Assembly (NCBI GenBank): GCA_034769895.1
Contig: CM068367.1
Span: forward strand, 114,560,654-114,624,653
From: Magicicada septendecula
Lineage: Eukaryota; Arthropoda; Insecta; Hemiptera; Cicadidae
Reading direction: 5' to 3'
DNA length: 64,000 bases
Shown: one piece after another, positions 24,331 to 36,470 of the stretch
Numbering within the stretch: position 1 is the stretch's first letter
Layout of the letters: the number at the start of each line of letters is the position of its first letter
Notes under the pieces: model-generated
Told to the model about the DNA's origin: nothing
Database searches by the model: none
The model's input: only the letters and a program-made list of their open reading frames with translations
Position numbers and translations under genes: made by a program

Positions 24331-27300
24331 ATGAAAATTTAGTTTTTCAGTGTTGTAGCCTGATTCACTACTTATGTTCCTTATGTGTAATTTGTTGTGG
24401 TAATTTATAATAATAAATAGACCAACCAGTAGTTTTGCATTTCCCGCGACCCACATGTATATTTCTATAACACTAAATATTTTGGTGGATTTTTATTTTA
24501 CTATGCAATTAAATTACACTAAAAAACACTGAGATGGAAATAATTTAACATTTTTGTCAATTATATTTCGTTCTAAATCCTTCTCCCTTGGCTGTTACAC
24601 ACCAATTGGTATACTTATCAAGTCATGACCTTCAGTATTCATTGTAATAATCTATTCTTATCACCTGAATCAACCTGAATAATAATGCAGAAATAATCTT
24701 GATAACACTGCTCTCAAGCCTAACTCAAGTCCAAGCCCAACTTCTTGGAAGCAGATGAAGAAGTGCGGAGGGTAGGAGTTAAAAATGTTACTCAGCTAAT
24801 ACGCCATCTGTAAGTGGACCTAATCAAGGTTTCTTTGACTTACACGTTGGCAGTGAATAGGAGAAAAACTGAGAAAACAACTCGGATTACTCGGATCTTC
24901 AGATCGAGAGGTTTAAAACCAGTCTTTTTCTTAAAGAAGCATACCTCTGAAGATAAAAATGTTTTTGAATATTGTCCTAAAATATTTATACCAACCCTAG
25001 AATATGTTATCCAGCATAGTTTTTAAGAAGAGTAAACGGTTGTTGTGCATGGTTAAAACTTACGAAAGCTACTGATACGGCCTTTCTTTACAACGTTAGG
25101 ATGAATGGAATAGGAAGGGAAGACAAAAAGAAATGAAATATGGAACGAAAAGCCTCATAGAAACCAATGAGAAAGATAAATTGGGACAATGTAAAATGAA
25201 TTTATTTAAACATGTACCGTACGCGCGCGCGCGCGCGCGCACACACACACACAATGACCGTGTAATGTACTGAGAAGAAAGTTCACAATTACACAATAGC
25301 TCATAAAACTAGGCGATGTAATGCTCTGGTAACTTGGTCACAGAAATGAATAGGGGCTCTCCTTGAGTAAGCCAACCGGTCAATGTATTTCTTAGCGATA
25401 GATAATTTAAAGTGTAACTCTAAATGTCGAATATTCAGAGCCTTCGTATCTTTGTTCATGGATGTAGATTGTGCACACATTCATTTGTGTTTCCTTTTTT
25501 CTTGTACTGAATGTAATGAATATTTACTAAATACTAATAAAATATTATTTAAGATACTAATAATCACATTTTTTACAAACTTATTTATCCTTTTTTCGGT
25601 TCAAAATATAAAACTTTTTTACCTAATCTGTCATCGAGTCATTTGAACTATTTTTGCCTCAAACACTCTAATCTAAAAATATATAATCTGCTACATCAAA
25701 GGTGGTACAGTATTTTTGTTTTGTTTAATAAAATAATTAATTTTTTATTAAATACGGGTTTATTTTTGCATTTTTCTTGTTTTTTAATATTTTATAGGCC
25801 TGCGTGTCGCACGGGAAAATGGTATACAAAGGAGAGGAGGCCTATTGGGACCAGTGAAGTTTTTATTTCTTTTACTGGTTCAGAAGAAAATATTGTTCCT
25901 ATTTTTAAAGGTCAGATGTGCGATATTTAAAAATACGTTATAAATTGTTAATAAAACCAAAGCAGGGAATAGAAAAAAGGAAGGAGCGAGTAAAAGAAGG
26001 GAAAGGATAGAAAAACAACATACGGTAAGGCTTTTCTTATAGAAAAGTGTGTAAAGTTTTTTAATTTTATTTTATAATTATCAGTTATTATGAACTGTAC
26101 TAAAGACGTATCGTTTTAAAGTGTAATATCTAAACAGTTATTACAGGAACATAAATAAAAATAGACTTTTATTAAATCTGCTGGTACATTGTATTAGCCA
26201 AGGATTATGGAAATATCATTTCTGAACGAGGACGGAATTAACTTCAATCCACTGAGAATCTGTACATTATTCTCTTTAATTTTACAAGCTTTAATGAAAA
26301 CCTGTTCCAGCTATTCCTAATCTGGAAACTAGGTAGTCTTATTTCGAGACAGATCTTAAGAAATGACTGTTCATTTATAAGACTGCAACTTCACTACAGA
26401 TGGTATCCAGGTCAGTTGTACAAACTTCCACGTTTATTGATTTGAAGAAATATCATTTACATGTTAAAGTGTTAAACAAAAGGATATTTCACAGTAAATT
26501 TAAAAACAGGGTGCTAGGAAATACACCCTTTTACGAACTAAACAACGTATAAAATCCGAATCGTGCAATTCGACGACTATGGTATATGAAAGATCTTTTG
26601 AGATATGGTGGTTAAGTGGACGGAAAAAGTGTTTAATGACGCGGTTTTAAAGAGATCGGGTGAAAGAAGGACGTTGATTTGCATTCATTGCGGAAAAGAG
26701 AAGCAGTGTGATTGGTCACACGCTACGCCATTCAAATTGGTTCATCACCTTGATCGAGGGGGATCTACCAACTCAAGAGGCGGGCATAGTGGGAGGGGAA
26801 TGACCATATAGGAGTATATGGGTGTGATAAAAGAAGAAAAAATGTATTACCGATTAAGAGGCTGTTTATGAAGGGGAAGACGCTGCAAGCTTACCAACCT
26901 TAGGTATTTATTTTAAAACAAATTTAATATGGTCTGTGATTTAAACATAAATTATTTATTCTTAAATTTAAATAGTGTCTGTAATATGGTTTGAATGTTT
27001 CTTTTTCTTACAGTCTGTTTTACTTGTTCGACGAATTCCATTGACGAACCGTTGAACTGCTCCGCTGCTGCACTCGTCGCCTGCTGGGATCAGCTGCAAT
27101 GATGACACGTGGAACTCTCGCGACACACGCATGCACGCCATTTATCACCGATATAGTTTATCTCATTTATCTCAGGGCTCGATAATAGGTTTAACTATTA
27201 TTAATTCAATTTCGGTGTGTTTTACGTACACCTTCCGGTATCTTGACGTGTCCTCGCGTTCACCCAGATGTATTTCGGCAAATACACTGATTCCTATGCG

Positions 27301-29014
27301 GAAAAATCTTGACTATCGCGAGATAGCACTATTTAATTTATAATTAAATTATTTTGAGTTCTAATACCCAATCGATCTAGCAAACGGGCAACTCGTTGCT
27401 AAGACCAAGTACTTTCTTAACCCTTATGTATTACGTATACGACAAACTCGCACAGAGACAACGTCTGTTAAGGCCGAGCTGTTAGGTTGAACTGAGTGAA
27501 ACTTCTTCTGCAAGGGACAAAACTGAATGAAAATTGGAGCTTCTGATTGGTTAAAACCCATAGCACGTGATAGATGGGTTAGATGGATAGACATATGTCC
27601 TGCTCAATTTTCCTGAAGACTGCAAAAGCATGTATAGATTTTATCTAAAAGTTTTATGACTTTCAGAAGATAAGGATTCTTTAGAAAAGTGAATTCTGTT
27701 AAAAAATACATATTAAAATAATATGTTTTGAGTATTTGACATATGAAAAATGTAGCGCTAATTCAGTTCGATACGCTAAGTTTCAATTCGATACGTTAAT
27801 TTACACCAGAGTTATTCTTGTAAATACGAATAACACGCGCGCACGGGCACTCGCGCACTAAATTCGCACTGAGATGACAGAAAATAAATTTATGGGCATT
27901 TTTACATACAACAGTTAATTACCCATTTCTTATTTCAAAACTTACAGCTATTTTACATAATTTTAACAAAATCAATTTTCTACATGTCTGTAACGGCATA
28001 AATTGTATAAAAGCATGTAGTCATAGGTACAAAGACCCTTTTCTGCGATGTTCCATTGCAATACATATCAAACAAAGATACTTCATCGCGTTACAAATTA
28101 AAAAAGTTTGACATTTTCATTTGTGCGATTAATATACAGCAGAAGCGATGGACAAGCAGCGATCCAGCAATTTAAGAAACAAACTAACATCTAAAAGGTA
28201 AACTTTTGTGACGTTACAGGTTAATGCGACTTCACAAACAAACAAAGAGTGGGAAGTATTGTATTTATATGCCTACAAGCATTTATATAGACATAATTCT
28301 TTGAGCTAATTAGTAGGTCTTCACCGTTCCTACTATGATTATTATTCTTATTATATTATATTCTTTTCTGAAACTGCAATCCCTTACTGTTCTCAGATTT
28401 TTTTTTATTTGAGGCTGCTACCGCCGCTGCGTTGAAAACAGCAGGAACAACTATAACACGGGACACATTAATTAAGTCTGAAACAACTTTTGCTCATTAA
28501 AATGAGCACTAAAATAGAGCTACCTTCGCAAGCAAGCGCAAACGCAAACCCAACGTTTCAAGAGTGTAGGCAAACAGACTTTTCAGCGAATAAGTTGAAC
28601 AATGAATAAAATGAATGTGGGACATGAAGGCATTTGTGTAAATTGTCTTTGTCCGCGTTAGCTGAACACATATCAATAAAATGTTATTTATTAGTACAAA
28701 CATGCCTAAACAATAGGTAAAATTAGTTTTAGTGCAATGGTAAAGCGAATTTTATATGTATAGACGTAGCTTGTTGCATTGAACTGTGTAAAATTAGGTT
28801 TCTACAAATTATAATATAGGTTCAGTCTATCCACATCCTACTGTCCTAGCAATCGGCCTGTAACCCCACCAATTCAGTAGACACACGCAGTGAGTGAGTG
28901 CTGAATTTATACGTATATCAATTTTTATAAATTATTTACCCTATATTTTTACAATATCGTTGACTTTTAATTATAAACTATACTTTTACAAACACAAAAC
29001 AAACAGACGCAAAT
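24331..29014. other. Anonymous AT-rich DNA
   Basis: No gene that I can defend. A 68-codon frame at 26605-26811 contains CIHCGKEKQCDWSH followed by FKLVHHL, a spacing reminiscent of a BED-type zinc finger, but there is no continuing open frame. A CG/CA dinucleotide tract is at 25221-25253. A short exon-like piece after a pyrimidine tract (25795-25930) is not supported by any recognised protein. Confidence 0.4.
25221..25253. repeat. (CG)n(CA)n dinucleotide tract
   Basis: An alternating CG run followed directly by CA, an alternating purine-pyrimidine stretch capable of Z-DNA. Confidence 0.95.
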
Positions 29015-29480
29015 AATTACAGAGGAATAAACTTGCTGGATTCATCGTACAAAATATATACAAGAATTCTCAATCAGAGATTAAGAGTCATTACAGATGC
29101 ATTACTTTTTGAAGAGCAAACGGGTTTTAGAAAGGGTAGGCCGACTGTGGATGCATTGTTTGTATTACGACAGATAACAGAGAAAAAGCGCATCAGGAAA
29201 TAAGGCACATCAGAGTTAATAGTATAACCAGGAAACGCGTATATCGCTTTTGTTAATATGAAAAAAGCATTTGACAATGTAGACCTTTAAAAGTTATGGA
29301 ATGGAATGAAATTGTTTGATCATCTGCAAAGGATGACAGAGATCGATCGCCGAAAGCGGCACTGAACTATAAAGCCATTGGTAGAAGAAACGTGGAACGT
29401 GCGAGGATGAGATGGGTGCCGGAACAGGTTTATATAATCTAATCCTTGAAGAAAAGAAGGAGAAGAAGACTTAAACTATA
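29015..29480 (+). pseudogene. LINE reverse transcriptase fragment joined to ORF2 3' end
   Basis: One frame from 29015 reads NYRGINLLDSSYKIYTRILN, then EEQTGFRKGRPTVDALFVLR, then, after two in-frame stops, IAFVNMKKAFDNVD, another stop and LW. These are the YRGI..L, GFRKGRST and F-x-KAFDxVDR motifs of the fingers/palm of LINE reverse transcriptases. The FADD catalytic motif is missing. The sequence jumps near 29300 to the ORF2 end (HLQRMTEIDR, then frame-shifted RRNVERARMRW), which matches the 52900-53045 copy closely. This is an internally deleted, dead copy. Confidence 0.75.
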
Positions 29481-29659
29481 AGAATGTGATTTAAATATAT
29501 TCTTTAGAGTAGTGAGTTCATTCTACGCTATTACAATAACGGAGAAATGAAAAGGGAAAAGAAGACAAAAGAAACGAAGTAAGAGAAGAAATGAAGTTTT
29601 GATGCTGATCACGGAGTTAAAAAACAGGAAAGTAAAAACTATAAAGACGTTAATTATAA

Positions 29660-30130
29660 TTTAGCATACTGTTGTCATCATCACTGGCTGGACAGCCCTT
29701 TGTTGGCCTGGTCTTGTTCATAAGATTTCGCCATTCTTCTCTATTCATAGACATGTTCTTCCAGTTTCTAATTCCAAGAGTACTGATGTCCTGACTCACC
29801 CCGTCCCTCCGCTCAGTTTTTGCCTTCCAATTTTCCTTTTCCTTCTGACTTTGTACTAAAAATCGTCTTAACAACTCTGCCTTTACAAGCACGTATAATG
29901 TGTCCAGCCCATTCTAATATTTTTAAATTAATACAGTTGATCGCATCAGGTTCATCATACAAATTATAGAGCTCTAAATTATATCTTTCCTCCCCGCTCC
30001 TCCCTCTTCCGCTGTGCCAAAAAGTCCTCACTGCCTGAGGATCCTCTTTTTAAATATATTTAGTTGCCTCTCATCTGATCTCGGTAGCGTCCAAGTCTCG
30101 GACGCATAAGTCAGTTTTATCTTAATATAA
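29660..30130 (-). pseudogene. LINE ORF2 C-terminal fragment, minus strand
   Basis: Reading down from 30130: KLTYASETWTLPRSDERQLN, a frame change, ERYNLELYNLYDEPDAIN, then ILEWAGHIIRACKGRVVKTI, another frame change, and RRDGVSQDISTLGIRNW with EWRNLMNKTRP. This follows the usual order of LINE ORF2 C-termini: YG/ASETW, Y-ELY, W-GH-R, and a final W...DR-W block. It has at least two frameshifts. It belongs to a different LINE lineage from the adjacent plus-strand fragment at 29015, because its tail motifs differ. The two lie tail to tail. Confidence 0.7.
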
Positions 30131-30467
30131 ATGTAGGAATGTTTAGTTAATATAAACAGAAGATTTTTTCAATTTAATTTTACGCAGTGAAGAAATATTT
30201 CTCTATGTTATATTTTGTTTTTCTCCGTCTGTGTTTGTGTAACGTTTTCAGTTAAAGGCACACGTAAGCGTGAAATGATTATGTTCTTGGTTGCGGTGTT
30301 CGAATAAATGACGCTGAGTGCACTACCTCTTTGCTAAGACGGAATGCCGCTGTCGCGTATTCACTACCCCTCATACATAATTGCATACTAGCTTCTACCG
30401 ATTGCACTCCCTTGAGACTCCCCCGCTGATTTGCACTATTTATTCCATGGCTCTAACTTGCAGCTCG

Positions 30468-30471
<4 letters not shown>

Positions 30472-30553
<82 letters not shown>
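30472..30553. repeat. (CA)n microsatellite
   Basis: An uninterrupted CA run of about 82 bp. Short poly-TH or poly-CV frames over it are artefacts of the repeat. Confidence 0.98.
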
Positions 30554-30557
<4 letters not shown>

Positions 30558-31049
30558 TGTTAGCCTTGTGATACCATTAAATAAACGTGTTCCACCGACC
30601 ACAACGACCGAAGATCGTTCGTTCTGCTGTAACAAATGTAGCCCATTTACATGCTGCATGGCGAAATAAAGTAGTCAGTTGAAGAGTAATTTCGGTACAC
30701 GCCGTTAAGTATAACTCAATCGATTCTTGAGTTTATGGCCTTTAACTTTAACGTGACTAAGTAAAATTGTTTCCATTTTAAAATCTCCATGTTCCTATTT
30801 TTTATTTTGTTTTATATCGTGACGTACTTTTAAGCTATTTGATCATTTTTTGTACATCAATTATCCTAATATTCTGTCAAATAACAGATTTTCACAACTA
30901 GTCTTATTCAGCACATTCCAATTTTTGGATCATTTGCTCTAATTGCTCTAAGTGAAAACGTCATCCATGATTTTTCCCTTGGAGTTCTCCTTCTTCTGTA
31001 GTCTTCTGTAAGGTTCACTTACTATTATTTTACCCTCCTGTTCATATTT

Positions 31050-31420
31050 ATACGTTGCACTCAATTCGACGCTATTATCTCTGATTTTCTGAGTTTTACT
31101 CACTCCATTCTAACATAGATAGAAAAGCTACAGCCCCACTATAACAAAAGAAGTCCATCCTCTTATCTAACGATTCTGATAAGGTCTTTTTCATATTGGA
31201 ACTTCCCCTGAATCATTCCTGTCAATGGGCGCTTCAAGATATCTAAATCTGTTGACTTGGTTTACTCCAACATAATCGTTTACCGCAACACCTGAACATT
31301 TATGTCTAAATTTCCACCTGATATTCTGTCTATGATAAACTTACTTGAAGAGTGCATTCCTTGAATTCTCGATATACTCTTTTAATCGTAAATTCTAAGT
31401 TGTAGGAATCTTGTGTTAAA
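31050..31420 (-). pseudogene. Possible LINE ORF2 thumb-region fragment
   Basis: On the minus strand a translation around 31290-31220 reads VNQVNRFRYLEAPIDRNDSG, resembling the V-x-x-FKYLG-x-x-I-x-xDG stretch that follows the reverse transcriptase core in several LINE families. Downstream the frame is lost. Only this one motif supports the call, so it is tentative. Confidence 0.3.
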
Positions 31421-33799
31421 GAACCCTATTATAAGCAAAACTTAAGGAAACAATTTCTATTTCTCATTTATTTTTGTAAAGCTATTTCCACATAAAAATT
31501 GAATACAAGCAGCGTCATGCCTAGCCACTTAGTAAACTCGAAGGATGCTGACACGTCGGTCAACGCGTTGTCCCAAGGAAATTTGATTCTGTCATCAACG
31601 TTCTAAGTCTATCTTAATTGACGGCCAAACATTCAACAGTGTAAGTACAGCATCGCGTTGTCAATTCTGACTTGAGTCTTTATAATACTTTTCTTAAGTC
31701 ATAAACAAAATGAGATTTTAGATTTTTATTTTGTGTTAATGATAATGTTCTCTCCGCAAGACAGCTAACATCATACTCTTTCAAATCCTTTCAATGTGGA
31801 CCAGGCTGCTTGGGTAAGGAGTGACGATCCGGTTTGAAGTGAGTGCATTAACTATTGCACGATCCTGATTCAATAACGTACTGTTACTGGAATATAAATA
31901 AATGTTACGCACGCTGTCCTTTCGTTAGTTCTCTGGTATCTGAAAAAAAATTTTATAAATGCATTGGTGGTAGTAGATATATTGTCTACGTGATATTGCA
32001 TTCAGGCAGTCACTTCTCAATGAAAATAACTACATCTCGTTTTACTTTTGATTTTCTAATATTATGAATTTTCGATTAACCATTAGTAAACAACTATCAC
32101 GAACGTTGGATTTATGTAGTTTTGTAATCAGCAGGAAGATCATTCCGTTCCAGAGAACACAATAATTAGAACAAAATTAAAAAATAAATAACTTGAAATC
32201 GTAAGTTGTTTAGAAAACTTATATAACTATATGGAAGAATCATGACTTACCGAACGAAACGATGTAGTACGGTCTTCAGAAAAGAAAAAAGTGGAACTAA
32301 GATTTTCACGTTCGTAGCAATGTCAAGACTGGAAAAACCGACAACGGATTTATATGTCAAAATTAGACAGATTTTAAGTGTTTTTGTTTACAAAGCCAAG
32401 TGGAGACACAAGACGTTGATTACATTGATACGAATGCATGGCGTACATAATTTTAAACCACTAGAAAGTTACAAGAGAAACTATTTATAAAGCTTTATTT
32501 CTCAGAGTTCTGTGTAATTATTCGTTTCAATTATCTTAAAATTCCCAAACTGCCATATCCATACTACCATATAAGCACCGTATGTTCTTTACATTTTTTT
32601 TTAGAGATTCCAAATCTGTCTAAATATTATGTTTTCTAAATCCTATTCTCATTTTTGTAAAGTGAATTTATTTATCAAAGAAAACAACAAAACTAGTTAT
32701 TCGTTCGTCGCGGTGTTTACAATGACAGACCGCAGCAAGGCTGGCTGGCAAAATAGAAGTACTAACGTCGGAGAAATAGAAAATACAAACAACATTCAAA
32801 TTACAAAACCAACCGTTGTTTCCTGCCGCGGTGGTTGGGCGAGTCAATTTCCCTTTCGACAATTCGGTTGGCTGGAAATACTGAATTTACTGTACACGCT
32901 AACACATACAGACAAATATTTTCCACCGTGTGCCTTTCCACTCGCTCTCCCTTTCTCTTATCCATTTTGTACTATCACTATTTCCCTACGTAACAATTTT
33001 CGCCCTTTCATATGTTTTGGCTTATTTGAAATTCACCTTTCCTCCTTCCATTTAATACATACATTTTGTTTCAATGTATACAATGTATATTATATGAATT
33101 TCGTCTCTACAGTCATCATTTTATTAATTTGGTCTAACAGTCCTCCCATGTACACTGCGCTGCCTGATCTTCATTTTGCTTCCATATACATTTTACATTC
33201 CTACGCTTAGATTAACTGTTTCTGTCTCTCCTATTCTTAATTTACTGGATAAATGAAATACAGGTTACAGGTTAGATACACTCTACGATATGTTATAATT
33301 TTGTCTCCTTACCGTTTTGTCTGCTTATATTCCTTTTTAGTAGACTTCTACGCGTGAGACTTACTACCTCTTTGTCTACCCACCCTCTTTTATTTTACTT
33401 CCTTACTACCCTCAGTTTTGAAAATCAAAATTAATCTGGCAGTACTAGGTTTGCATTTCAAAGTGTCAAGTTTACAAATATGAGCGCTGTTTGAAAATTA
33501 ATTTACTATTGGTTAATGTACGGCAACGAAACTGACTGCGATAGCCACAAAGGCATGCGCAGTAGCAACCGAATCCTTTAACACTACTGCACGCAAATCC
33601 GCGGTTCATTTATTTATTTCTGTTTAATTAGTGGCCGACGAAACGTGGAGCCTGTCACTACTTCTCCTCCCGGCTGTAAGGTGTGTAATGATATTTGTTG
33701 AAACGTCCGTATCGTTTGTTGGGTAAGGTCGGTACCGTGCCACCGAACTACTGTAGAGCGTCAAACAAGGAGGGTCTCATTATTAAAAGGGTTAGGTGG
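31421..33799. other. Anonymous DNA
   Basis: No gene recognised. The longest open frame (32629-33210, 193 codons, +) has no domain, signal peptide or codon pattern I recognise. Its C-terminal half is T-rich and hydrophobic, as expected of non-coding pyrimidine-rich DNA. Confidence 0.4.
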
Positions 33800-33880
33800 G
33801 GCAATAACCACGGTAAAATTTATCACACAACGTTTCGACTATTAAACAATCTGTGGTCGTCTTCAGGTGTAAGAAAAACA
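33800..33880 (-). other. Penelope-like / hammerhead-like hairpin motif
   Basis: On the minus strand 33866-33832 starts CTGAAGA, continues with a CGACCACAG...GTCG stem-loop and ends GAAAC. This resembles the core of a hammerhead ribozyme (CUGANGA, stem II, GAAA), a motif found in Penelope-like retroelements. A C lies between the core and the first GAC:GUC pair, so it is not canonical. No Penelope reverse transcriptase or GIY-YIG endonuclease was found nearby. Confidence 0.35.
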
Positions 33881-35620
33881 CTGGCACATTAATTATAAAC
33901 GTAAGCCTACTCGAGATTGGTTCACTAACAAGCGTGAACCGTCAGAAACAAGAAATAATAACAAACCGCCGCCAACCTACAAAGTTAAACACAGCTAGAG
34001 AAAACTATATAAAAAAAGAACCGCTACTTTCCCTCCAAGTCACTGTACAGAACCGGGAAGACCAACCGGACTGACGCATGTTTAACAACGACCAACGTCA
34101 GAAACAAGCAACGGCCGGTTTAAATAAAAAATTAACCACCCTGGGCCCCCCCCCCGGCTAACCCCGCCCACCACGACATACATACTCTTTTACATGCCTA
34201 ATCCATATCTTAGATACATCTTTACTAGGCTGACTGATACAATTATCATTTATAGTCATAACGTACGCCTATACGATGGTTTAAAAGGTCAACCAGGTCT
34301 CGGTTGATGGAAAGATCGGAGCGAAACTGTCCGGTCGCTCCCGTGTTGTGCGAGCCCCGAACGAGCCGATTTGAACTGCAGTCATCCCCACCAATCATTG
34401 TCAGTTCAAAGAAAGTTAGTGTGGAGCTCCGAGCTGTCGAGGTAACATCATCAGACGGACAACTCCGTTTTGCCTGGATACGTTGTTGCATTTCCGAGTG
34501 TCCCGTGGAGGCAGACTTCGCTTATTCGAAAGACTCGAACTAGGGTACTATTTAAGCGCGTTCCGTAAACGGAACTAACAGACGAGCAGAAGATCGCGCG
34601 CGTTGTGCCAAAGGAATCGTCAAGATAAATGTCTGGCTGACCACTCAGCACTTTGAAATCAGTGAACATCTCGTTAATTGCGTCAACTGTTGGCTGGTTA
34701 GTTACGCGGCAGCGTCTTTGAATGAAGAACTACAAAAACTGGTTCAATGATACCTATTTATAGATAGTGAGTGTGTGAAAAATAATCGAGATACACGAGT
34801 AACATGTAACTTTTGTGTATAATAAAATATTTGTTTCTCTTTTTATTTTCCTTTACCAGCCAATCGGAGGTCAATATATGAATTGTCCTTATATAAACAA
34901 AAATTTTTTTACACCCTTACACACACATCCAGAAATAAAGTGTAGGCCTACATTGTGTAACTGCTTGAACCGCTTCAGTGTATACTGTTTTTTTGTTTCA
35001 CAAGTATACCGTGTTCTTCTCTTTCACATTCTGTAATTGCGTTGGTTACCTTTATTACTTAAAATTCACAAAACTATTTTTCCTTTTTTTACATAAATAT
35101 AGTACTCAAAGGTACAAACGTCAGCTTATTTACAAATACTATACCTGGCGTGTTTCACCGCAAACTTGTAGGTGTTAAAAATAAAAATCTGTTTGTACAT
35201 CGTTTTGTGTTACATTTTTTTTTCACAAGCCGTACAATTTGTAAACCTGGAATCTTGTCGTTTAATTAATTACTTCAGACTTGTTTAGACTTATTTTACT
35301 TTAGATTTACTTTAGACTTTAGGCGGTTGGTAGGAAAACACGCTCACACGTACGACGAACATTTGATATACATTTCAACAACGATCTTTTGATCTTTACG
35401 AAGATTTGTTTACGTCTTCCTCAAAACATTGACACCAGTCTTATAAAAAAAATAACACATTGATATCGTTCCTCAAAAAACTTGACCTCTTTATATGAAC
35501 TGACATCGGTTTTATATAAAATAATGTCTCGCGTTAAAATAAGCTCACTGCAGCAATCCCTGCATAAATACGTTGCACACATTAACACGTGTTCTACTCA
35601 TAAGTGCAGCTGTTAACAGT
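33881..35620. other. Anonymous DNA, partly GC-richer
   Basis: No gene recognised. 34230-34620 is GC-richer than the surroundings and has overlapping 70-80 codon frames on both strands without recognisable motifs. A C-run is at 34146-34155. Confidence 0.4.
35610..35618. repeat. Possible left target-site duplication CTGTTAACA
   Basis: The same nine bases lie immediately after the right LTR (47488-47496). On the left two extra bases (GT) separate it from the LTR start at 35621, so it is not a textbook duplication. Nine bases is also longer than the usual 4-6. Confidence 0.4.
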
Positions 35621-35924
35621 TGTAGCGTGACAGATAATCCACGCAAATACATTACTCAACGATCATTAATAAAGCTCTAATATATGGAATATCCAGATGA
35701 GAATCAATTAAAATGCACTATTTAATAATATATTCACAATAAAGGTTAAATAAAGAAAATTTCTGCAAATAATATAATATAATACAAATTTGAAAACCCA
35801 GAAGACTAAAGATGTTAATAACAAAATTACCCAGGTAAGATAGAAGCAGGCAATTAATATACCCCGACAAGGAAACCAGACCAGAAGAAACAAAGGCATA
35901 CACAGCGAAAAACTACAGAAGAAA

Positions 35925-36470
35925 GAAGACTAATTAAAACCACAGAAGAAAGAAGAATAATTAAAATTATTGAACAAAGAAGAAAGAAGAATAATCAAAA
36001 CCAAAACTACTGAAGAAAGAAGAAAGAAGAATAACCAAACTCAAAGAAGAAAGAAGAAGAATCAAAACCAAAACTACTGAAGAAGGAAGAAAGAAGAATA
36101 ACCAACTCAAAGAAGAAAGAAGAATAATTAAAACAAAGAAGAAAGAAGAATAACCCAAAACTACTACTACTGAAGAAAGAAGAAAGAAGAATAATCATAA
36201 CCAAATTTACTGAAGAAAGAAGAAAGAAGAATAACCCAAAACTACTACTACTGAAGAAAGAAGAAAGAAGAATAATCAAAACCAAAATCTACTGAAGAAG
36301 GAAGAAAGAAGAATAACCCAAAACTACTACTACTGAAGAAAGAAGAAGGAAGAATAATCAAAATAAAAACTACAGAAGAAAGAAGAAAGAAGAAAAATCA
36401 AAAACTAAAGCTACTGAAGAAAGAAGAAGGAAGAATAACCAAATCTAAAGAAGAAAGAAGAAAGAAGTGA
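35925..36470 (+). repeat. GAAGAAAGAAGA-type low-complexity array within 5' LTR
   Basis: Many imperfect units built from gaagaaagaagaataa followed by ccaaaactactactact or similar. Unit length varies from about 35 to 60 bp. Most of the array is absent from the 3' LTR, which keeps only its last part (44278-44372). Minus-strand Ser/Phe-rich frames here are artefacts. Confidence 0.9.

Noticed and set aside
25795-25930. Exon-like block after a pyrimidine tract and AG
   Set aside because: The peptide matches no family I know and no partner exon was found.
26605-26811. Possible BED-type zinc finger (CIHCGKEKQCDWSH, FKLVHHL)
   Set aside because: Only one short frame, no continuing transposase sequence and spacing that fits the family poorly. 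Mentioned under the region entry but not called.
32629-33210. 193-codon open frame, the longest outside the retrotransposon
   Set aside because: No recognisable domain, T-rich C-terminal half, and a length that is plausible by chance in 64 kb. Not reported as a gene.
35967-36285. Minus-strand Ser/Phe-rich frames over the GAAGAAAGAAGA array
   Set aside because: By-product of a purine-rich repeat. They change length with the array and are missing from the other LTR.
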